The translations under genes and the position numbers were made by a program. Below, in pieces: positions 59,774-64,000 of a DNA stretch of 64,000 nucleotides. Position 1 is the first letter of the stretch, and each line of letters starts with the position of its first letter. Below the pieces are notes generated by a model that worked only from the letters and a program-made list of their open reading frames with translations, was not told where the DNA came from and did no database searches. The DNA is from Staphylococcus borealis (GTDB lineage Bacteria > Bacillota > Bacilli > Staphylococcales > Staphylococcaceae), in assembly GCF_001224225.1 (NCBI RefSeq), contig NZ_CUEE01000008.1:43662-107661 (forward strand), given 5' to 3'.

Positions 59774-59966
59774 AAGGAGTTAGACAGAATTCTTTTTAAA
59801 TTCATTGTCCAACTCCCAGCTTGCTTAGCTTGTAAAATGTATTTATAAAATTTTTTATTGACCACACGCAAGCATGACTATAATGAAAAACACATCTTTA
59901 GTGTTTTAACAGTTCAGTCACCTACTGCGAATTTGTATAATAACTTCAATATTATATATATTCCTG
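59774..59966 (-). repeat. STAR-type composite repeat, copy F (degenerate, one altered unit)
   Basis: Read on the minus strand it ends TCTGTCTAACTCC. It keeps the CAAATTCGCAGTAGGTGACTG module, but the first hairpin has become AAAACACTAAAGATGTGTTTT, and the single unit is AT-rich with CAAGCTAAGCAAGCTGGGAG and no GGGGCCCC. It lies between glnP and the EIIC-like gene. Confidence 0.7.
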
Positions 59967-59981
59967 GCTCGTAAGTAAGCT

Positions 59982-61040
59982 TTATTGCTTAGGTATTTCA
60001 AATTTATAAATACCATCATGATAACTAGGAATTAATTTTTTGCATATTTCATGAATAATAAATGCACTCACAAATGGAATTATCAAGTAACCAAAAATAA
60101 GTAAAATAATATTCATTGTTGCATCACCAGGCATTCTATTAAAGGCATTGATTGGTCCAACTAAACCTGTGTACCCAAATCCAGCAGATAATGGTGTACC
60201 TTTAATTCCAATGGCGTATGCTAATACTCCTGATACGATACCATTTAAAGTTAGTGGAACCGCAATGATTAAATGCTTTAAATATACAGGTATCATCATT
60301 TTTGCAGCACCAATGAGTAATACAATATTAACACCCATTGAATTAACTCGTATTGATCCAAATATGAAAGTAACACAAGCAGCTACAATTCCCATATTGG
60401 CTGCACCACTTCCTAAACCAGTTAAGCTTATAGCTGTGGCAATAGCAACTAATGAAATCGGTGTAACCATCAATAATGAGAACGTTACACTTATCAAAAT
60501 TGACATGATGAGTGGATTCAAAGCTGTAAATGAATTTACCATATGACCAAGACCTTTAGTTATGGTTTGTACATAAGGTAATGTTAAAAGTCCAATTAAA
60601 CCACTTGCAACAGGAATTAAGACTGGTAATATAATCATTTCAAGTGATCCTAATTTCCCTTGCAAAAACATATATAATGCACACGCTATAATGACAACTA
60701 AAATAATATTAATAATATCACCGATGCCCTTTAATGCAATACCTTTAGAAGTGAATTGTACCGCTCCAGATCCAAGCATAGCAGCTACACCAACCATACA
60801 AGACCCTGCACCATTAAACTTAAATTGATGTGCCGCTAAAACACCGATAATAAATGCCATAAATGATTGAATAATAATCACTAAATGAAATACTAATTGA
60901 AGTAATGGATGATTATCCATAAATAATTTTAAAAATTCTCCCAACAATGCATTTGGCAATAAAGCAATGACAACTCCAGCCCCTACAGCATTGAGAATAT
61001 TACTAAAAAAATACTTTAAACTTATGCGTTGTTTACTCAT
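59982..61040 (-). CDS. PTS_EIIC_2-type membrane protein
   Basis: This 352-residue protein has about ten hydrophobic segments and repeated glycine-rich loops (GSGAVQFTSKGIALKG, LTGLGSGAANMGIVA, PLSAGFGYTGLVGPINAF), and looks like the stand-alone PTS_EIIC_2 family of predicted sugar permeases. No EIIA or EIIB partner domains are fused or adjacent. The substrate and mechanism are unknown. CGGAGG precedes the ATG. It is monocistronic. Confidence 0.8.
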   Translation of the reverse strand: MSKQRISLKYFFSNILNAVGAGVVIALLPNALLGEFLKLFMDNHPLLQLVFHLVIIIQSFMAFIIGVLAAHQFKFNGAGSCMVGVAAMLGSGAVQFTSKGIALKGIGDIINIILVVIIACALYMFLQGKLGSLEMIILPVLIPVASGLIGLLTLPYVQTITKGLGHMVNSFTALNPLIMSILISVTFSLLMVTPISLVAIATAISLTGLGSGAANMGIVAACVTFIFGSIRVNSMGVNIVLLIGAAKMMIPVYLKHLIIAVPLTLNGIVSGVLAYAIGIKGTPLSAGFGYTGLVGPINAFNRMPGDATMNIILLIFGYLIIPFVSAFIIHEICKKLIPSYHDGIYKFEIPKQ

Positions 61041-61187
61041 AGTAGCCTCCGATTTTAAACATTAGCTTTATATTAGTACAATCTACCCTGTTTAACAATA
61101 TGAACAAATAAGTTTTAATCAAAAATTAATGTTGAGACTATCAATACAAACAATAAAAAAAGTTATTTAAAAATAATTATCAAATAA

Positions 61188-61325
61188 AGTTTTAATTTGT
61201 TTTATCATATCCTAAAATCTGAGCAATTTTCTATTGATATAACAATGCAAGATTAAGGTCATTTACTAAAAGAAACTTATGAAAAAGATAATAAGAAAGC
61301 AGTACATATAATTGAAAATATATAA
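61188..61325 (+). pseudogene. Remnant of a tyrosine-recombinase (integrase) C-terminus
   Basis: In one frame the plus strand reads FYHILKSEQFSIDITMQD, a TAA, then GHLLKETYEKDNKKAVHI and IENI, ending at a TAA at 61323. This resembles the end of phage/island integrases, where the consensus around the catalytic residue is T-M-x-x-Y-x-H-L; the TAA at 61254 occupies exactly the place of the nucleophilic Tyr. No open frame or ribosome-binding site continues upstream of 61188, so this is a decayed tail. It points towards the tRNA array, the usual direction for an element integrated at a tRNA 3' end. Confidence 0.5.
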
Positions 61326-61332
61326 TTTCTAG

Positions 61333-61392
61333 TGACCAAACCAGTGACCATAATTGTCATCTCAAAATATTTCAGTGACCACCCAATGACCA
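61333..61392 (+). repeat. Four TGACCA repeats between integrase remnant and tRNA array
   Basis: TGACCA occurs at 61333, 61345, 61376 and 61387, in two pairs spaced 12 and 11 bases, about one helical turn. Such short direct repeats between an integrase end and a tRNA are what arm-type integrase binding sites look like. The rest of the 61041-61492 gap is AT-rich and shows no gene. Confidence 0.5.
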
Positions 61393-61422
61393 AAAAATAG
61401 TTTCTAAAGGTGTCTAAAAGCA

Positions 61423-61466
61423 TAAAAAAAGAGTGAAAACATTGATTTAACAACATTTTCACTCTA
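61423..61466 (-). terminator. Terminator of the rrn-tRNA operon
   Basis: AGAGTGAAAATGTTG and CAATGTTTTCACTCT form a 15-pair stem followed by TTTTTTT on the minus strand, 27 bases after the last tRNA gene. Confidence 0.93.
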
Positions 61467-61492
61467 AAAATTCCTAACAGAATTTAAAAGTA

Positions 61493-61576
61493 TACCGGCG
61501 GTCGGGGTCGAACCGACACTCCAATACAGGAACGGGATTTTGAGTCCCGCGCGTCTGCCAATTCCGCCACGCCGGC
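61493..61576 (-). tRNA. tRNA-Leu (CAA)
   Basis: Loop CTCAAAA gives anticodon CAA; acceptor GCCGGCG has a G-T at 1-72. It is the last of 27 tRNA genes in the array. Confidence 0.95.
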
Positions 61577-61620
61577 TCAATTTTTGATAAATAAAAAACT
61601 TCCATTTGGAAGCAAAAACT

Positions 61621-61695
61621 TGGAGCGGAAGATAGGATTTGCACCTATATCTCGTTCCGGGAAGGAACGTATTCTAAAAGTTGAAATACTCCCGC
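61621..61695 (-). tRNA. tRNA-Gly (TCC), cell-wall type, copy 1
   Basis: Anticodon TCC in loop CTTCCCG. The T-loop reads GGTGCAAATCC instead of GGTTCGAATCC, and the D-loop has no GG. These departures match the staphylococcal tRNA-Gly species that feed FemX/A/B pentaglycine synthesis rather than the ribosome. CCA is encoded. Confidence 0.9.
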
Positions 61696-61707
61696 ATTAT
61701 TAGAATA

Positions 61708-61782
61708 TGGAGCGGAAGATAGGATTTGCACCTATACCTTGTTCCGGGAAGGAACATATTCTAAGAGTTGAAATACTCCCGC
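61708..61782 (-). tRNA. tRNA-Gly (TCC), cell-wall type, copy 2
   Basis: Nearly the same as copy 1, with paired changes in the anticodon stem (TGTTC/GAACA). T-loop GGTGCAAATCC, D-loop without GG, CCA encoded. Confidence 0.9.
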
Positions 61783-61794
61783 ATTATTAGAATA

Positions 61795-61869
61795 TGGAGC
61801 GGAAGATAGGATTCGCACCTATATCTCATTCCGGGAAGGAATGTGTTCTAAGAGTTGAACTACTCCCGC
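61795..61869 (-). tRNA. tRNA-Gly (TCC), cell-wall type, copy 3
   Basis: Third tandem copy; anticodon stem CATTC/GAATG, T-loop GGTGCGAATCC (partly nearer the normal form), D-loop without GG, CCA encoded. Confidence 0.9.
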
Positions 61870-61877
61870 ATCGTGCA

Positions 61878-61951
<74 letters not shown>

Positions 61952-61956
61952 AATAA

Positions 61957-62028
61957 CTGGGCTAGCTGGATTCGAACCAGCGCGTGACGGAGTCAAAGTC
62001 CGTTGCCTTACCGCTTGGCTATAGCCCA
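61957..62028 (-). tRNA. tRNA-Gln (TTG)
   Basis: Loop CTTTGAC gives anticodon TTG; acceptor TGGGCTA/TAGCCCA. No CCA encoded. Confidence 0.95.
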
Positions 62029-62042
62029 TTAATAATATTAAG

Positions 62043-62116
62043 GGCGGTTGAAGGGAATCGAACCCTCGAGTGTCGGAACCACAATCCGATGCGTTAACCA
62101 CTTCGCCACAACCGCC
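62043..62116 (-). tRNA. tRNA-His (GTG), second copy
   Basis: Same body as the gene at 30671 but without encoded CCA; encoded G at -1. Confidence 0.95.
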
Positions 62117-62117
62117 A

Positions 62118-62191
62118 TGGCAGGGACAGTAGGAATCGAACCCACATCAAAGGTTTTGGAGACCTCTATTCTACCGTTGAACTATGTCCCT
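62118..62191 (-). tRNA. tRNA-Trp (CCA)
   Basis: Anticodon CCA, acceptor AGGGACA/TGTCCCT, CCA end encoded. Only one base from tRNA-His. Confidence 0.95.
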
Positions 62192-62199
62192 ATTATAGA

Positions 62200-62283
62200 T
62201 GGTGGAGGGGGGCAGATTCGAACTGCCGAACCCGAAGGAGCGGATTTACAGTCCGCCGCGTTTAGCCACTTCGCTACCCCTCC
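62200..62283 (-). tRNA. tRNA-Tyr (GTA)
   Basis: Long variable arm, anticodon GTA, acceptor GGAGGGG/CCCCTCC, CCA encoded. Confidence 0.95.
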
Positions 62284-62289
62284 AAGAGA

Positions 62290-62365
<76 letters not shown>

Positions 62366-62374
62366 ATAGTGAAA

Positions 62375-62447
62375 TGGTTCAGGACAGAGTCGAACTGCCG
62401 ACACATGGAGCTTCAATCCATTGCTCTACCAACTGAGCTACTGAACC
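62375..62447 (-). tRNA. tRNA-Phe (GAA), second copy
   Basis: Same sequence as the gene at 30760; anticodon GAA, no CCA. Confidence 0.95.
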
Positions 62448-62458
62448 GTAATAAGTAA

Positions 62459-62534
62459 TGGCGGTCTCGACGGGAATCGAACCCGCGATCTCCTGCGTGA
62501 CAGGCAGGCGTGTTAACCGCTACACTACGAGACC
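62459..62534 (-). tRNA. tRNA-Asp (GTC), second copy
   Basis: Same as the gene at 30844; anticodon GTC, CCA encoded. The fMet-Asp-Phe run repeats the start of the eight-tRNA operon. Confidence 0.95.
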
Positions 62535-62545
62535 TAAAAATGTAA

Positions 62546-62619
<74 letters not shown>

Positions 62620-62630
62620 ATAATAATTAA

Positions 62631-62723
62631 TGGCGGAGGAAGAGGGATTCGAACCCCCGCGGCCCGTTAAGGCCCTGTCGGTTTTCAAGACCGATCCCTT
62701 CAGCCGGACTTGGGTATTCCTCC
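62631..62723 (-). tRNA. tRNA-Ser (TGA), copy 1
   Basis: Loop CTTGAAA gives TGA; variable arm GGGCCTTAACGGGCC; CCA encoded. Confidence 0.95.
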
Positions 62724-62758
62724 ACTAATTAAATGTAAATTACTATAAAATTGATAAA

Positions 62759-62834
62759 TGGCGGTCTCGACGGGAATCGAACCCGCGATCTCCTGCGTGA
62801 CAGGCAGGCGTGTTAACCGCTACACTACGAGACC
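62759..62834 (-). tRNA. tRNA-Asp (GTC), third copy
   Basis: Same sequence as the other tRNA-Asp genes, lying between the two tRNA-Ser(TGA) copies; CCA encoded. Confidence 0.95.
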
Positions 62835-62843
62835 ATTAAAATA

Positions 62844-62933
62844 CGGAGGAAGAGGGATTCGAACCCCCGCGAGCCGTTAAGCCCCTGTCGGTTTTCAAGA
62901 CCGATCCCTTCAGCCGGACTTGGGTATTCCTCC
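62844..62933 (-). tRNA. tRNA-Ser (TGA), copy 2
   Basis: Same as copy 1 except the variable arm (GGGGCTTAACGGCTC) and loss of the encoded CCA. Confidence 0.95.
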
Positions 62934-62942
62934 AAAATTATA

Positions 62943-63016
62943 TGGACCTTGCAGGACTCGAACCTGCGACCGAACGGTTATGAGCCGTTAGCTCTAACCA
63001 ACTGAGCTAAAGGTCC
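62943..63016 (-). tRNA. tRNA-Ile2 (CAT, lysidine-modified) probable
   Basis: Anticodon CAT with acceptor GGACCTT, as in Gram-positive tRNA-Ile2, whose C34 is changed to lysidine by TilS to read AUA. It lies next to elongator Met, the order seen in B. subtilis trnB. Identity as Ile rather than Met is inferred. Confidence 0.8.
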
Positions 63017-63044
63017 AAATTATAATTCTACAACTAATAAGTAG

Positions 63045-63118
63045 TGGCGGTGGAGGGGATCGAACCCCCGACCTCACGGGTATGAACCGTACGCTCTAGC
63101 CAGCTGAGCTACACCGCC
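63045..63118 (-). tRNA. Elongator tRNA-Met (CAT)
   Basis: Loop TTCATAC gives CAT; acceptor GGCGGTG/CACCGCC fully paired, unlike the initiator. No CCA. Confidence 0.9.
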
Positions 63119-63142
63119 GTTATCTAGTTTGTAAATGTAATA

Positions 63143-63218
63143 TGGTGGAGACTAGCGGGATCGAACCGCTGACCTCCTGCGTGCAAAGCAGGCGCTCTCC
63201 CAGCTGAGCTAAGCCCCC
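63143..63218 (-). tRNA. tRNA-Ala (TGC)
   Basis: Anticodon TGC; acceptor GGGGGCT pairs imperfectly with AGTCTCC (contains G-T); CCA encoded. Confidence 0.95.
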
Positions 63219-63243
63219 ATATTGTATTTAAATAAAGTTCCTA

Positions 63244-63317
63244 TCGGGAAGACAGGATTCGAACCTGCGACCCCTTGGTCCCAAACCAAGTGCTCTACCA
63301 AGCTGAGCTACTTCCCG
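63244..63317 (-). tRNA. tRNA-Pro (TGG)
   Basis: Anticodon TGG, acceptor CGGGAAG/CTTCCCG, no CCA. Confidence 0.95.
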
Positions 63318-63325
63318 TAAGAGAA

Positions 63326-63399
63326 CGCGCCCGATAGGAGTCGAACCCATAACCTCTTGATCCGTAGTCAAACGCTCTATCCAATTGAGCTACGGGCGC
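63326..63399 (-). tRNA. tRNA-Arg (ACG)
   Basis: Loop CTACGGA gives ACG, normally edited to ICG by TadA; acceptor GCGCCCG. Confidence 0.95.
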
Positions 63400-63410
63400 A
63401 AAATTATATA

Positions 63411-63499
63411 TGGTGCCGAGGACCGGAATCGAACCGGTACGGTGATCTCTCACCGCAGGATTTTAAGTCCTGTGCGTCTGCCAGTTCCGCCACCCCGGC
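63411..63499 (-). tRNA. tRNA-Leu (TAA)
   Basis: Loop CTTAAAA gives TAA; long variable arm; CCA encoded. Confidence 0.95.
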
Positions 63500-63513
63500 A
63501 CTATATTAAATAA

Positions 63514-63588
63514 TGGAGCGGAAGACGGGATTCGAACCCGCGACCCCCACCTTGGCAAGGTGGTGTTCTACCACTGAACTACTTCCGC
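63514..63588 (-). tRNA. tRNA-Gly (GCC), protein-synthesis type
   Basis: Anticodon GCC; normal T-loop GGTTCGAATCC and GG in the D-loop, so a ribosomal species; CCA encoded. Confidence 0.95.
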
Positions 63589-63591
63589 GTA

Positions 63592-63673
63592 TGCGGGTGA
63601 AGGGAGTCGAACCCCCACGCCGTAAGGCGCTAGATCCTAAGTCTAGTGCGTCTGCCAATTCCGCCACACCCGC
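63592..63673 (-). tRNA. tRNA-Leu (TAG)
   Basis: Loop CTTAGGA gives TAG; long variable arm; three bases from tRNA-Gly. Confidence 0.95.
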
Positions 63674-63682
63674 GTATACATG

Positions 63683-63755
63683 TGAGCCATAGAGGATTCG
63701 AACCTCTGACCCTCTGATTAAAAGTCAGATGCTCTACCAACTGAGCTAATGGCTC
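63683..63755 (-). tRNA. tRNA-Lys (TTT)
   Basis: Anticodon TTT, acceptor GAGCCAT/ATGGCTC. Confidence 0.95.
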
Positions 63756-63760
63756 AAAGA

Positions 63761-63836
<76 letters not shown>

Positions 63837-63856
63837 TATTTAGTTTTAAGTTTAAA

Positions 63857-63932
63857 TGGTGGAGAATGACGGGTTCGAACCGCCGACCCTCTGCTTGTAA
63901 GGCAGATGCTCTCCCAGCTGAGCTAATTCTCC
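63857..63932 (-). tRNA. tRNA-Val (TAC)
   Basis: Anticodon TAC, acceptor GGAGAAT/ATTCTCC, CCA encoded. It is the first tRNA after the 5S gene, ten bases away. Confidence 0.95.
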
Positions 63933-63941
63933 ATTACTATA

Positions 63942-64000
63942 TGCCTGGCAACGTCCTACTCTAGCGGAACGTAAATCCAACTACCATCGGCGCTAAGGAG
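63942..64000 (-). rRNA. 5S ribosomal RNA, 3' part (runs off right edge)
   Basis: The minus strand reads CTCCTTAGCGCCGATGGTAG, then TTACGTTCCGCTAGAGTAGG and ACGTTGCCAGGC, the 3' half of a staphylococcal 5S rRNA. The rRNA operon therefore lies beyond the right edge and the 27 tRNAs are its downstream part. Confidence 0.95.

Noticed and set aside
61277..61462. 61-codon minus-strand ORF
   Set aside because: It is antisense to the integrase remnant and runs into the tRNA terminator; it has no ribosome-binding site.

Overview
This is chromosomal DNA from a low-GC Gram-positive coccus, almost certainly a Staphylococcus. The evidence is a YSIRK surface-protein signal peptide, Rot, SigS, SagB, TRAP and AirSR homologues, STAR-type intergenic repeats with a GGGGCCCC core, and three tRNA-Gly genes of the cell-wall type used to build pentaglycine bridges. 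Gene order follows the S. aureus chromosome from the sasC/leuS region to an rRNA operon, but the proteins (for example Rot) differ enough from those I remember for S. aureus that another species is likely. I cannot name it. Most of the window is core genome. I see no insertion sequence, intact prophage, CRISPR array or resistance cassette.

Layout. 1-7.1 kb: start of a YSIRK surface protein, rhodanese, leuS behind a T-box, an MFS transporter, the ytqA-ytqB tRNA-modification pair, and rot. 7.1-14.7 kb: a hydrolase-like protein, proline dehydrogenase, the riboflavin operon ribD-ribE-ribBA-ribH behind an FMN riboswitch, and an FAD/NAD(P)-binding protein. 14.8-20.3 kb: a 25-codon membrane peptide, sagB, sigS with its overlapping downstream gene, a frameshifted membrane-protein gene, a transaldolase-like gene and paired fluoride channels. 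20.3-29.5 kb: aldo/keto reductase, a membrane-anchored NERD-like protein, metK behind a SAM riboswitch opposite pckA, a hydrolase, a Nudix protein, yidD and menC-menE. 29.6-31.0 kb: a candidate small RNA, a STAR element and an eight-tRNA operon. 31.4-41.2 kb: haem genes (hemE-cpfC-cgoX), traP, ecsAB, hit and prsA. 41.3-52.0 kb: yhaO-yhaN-yhaM, ylbF-like, a DUF445 gene, an XRE regulator, airSR and an RluD-family gene. 52-61 kb: fumC, small genes, queG-trmL, a glutamine-type ABC transporter and a PTS_EIIC-like membrane protein. 61.2-64 kb: an integrase remnant, then 27 tRNA genes downstream of an rRNA operon whose 5S gene runs off the right edge.

How genes work together. YtqA/YtqB, TrmL and QueG all act on the tRNA wobble base, in a window that also carries 35 tRNA genes. 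RibD/E/BA/H make FMN and FAD precursors for the many flavoproteins here (proline dehydrogenase, CgoX, RibE-dependent enzymes). HemE, CgoX and CpfC are the coproporphyrin-dependent haem route of Firmicutes, and MenC/MenE feed menaquinone, so respiratory cofactors are a theme. AirSR is a redox-sensing two-component system beside the XRE regulator. SagB, PrsA and the cell-wall tRNA-Gly genes serve the envelope.

The most unusual items are six copies of a modular hairpin repeat whose stems are kept while their sequences change, a promoter-to-terminator small RNA unit with a 23-codon ORF between menE and the tRNA-Ser cluster, an integrase relic whose catalytic Tyr codon reads as stop beside four TGACCA repeats, a single-base frameshift at an A7 tract, and two hydrolase-fold proteins that lack the nucleophilic serine.
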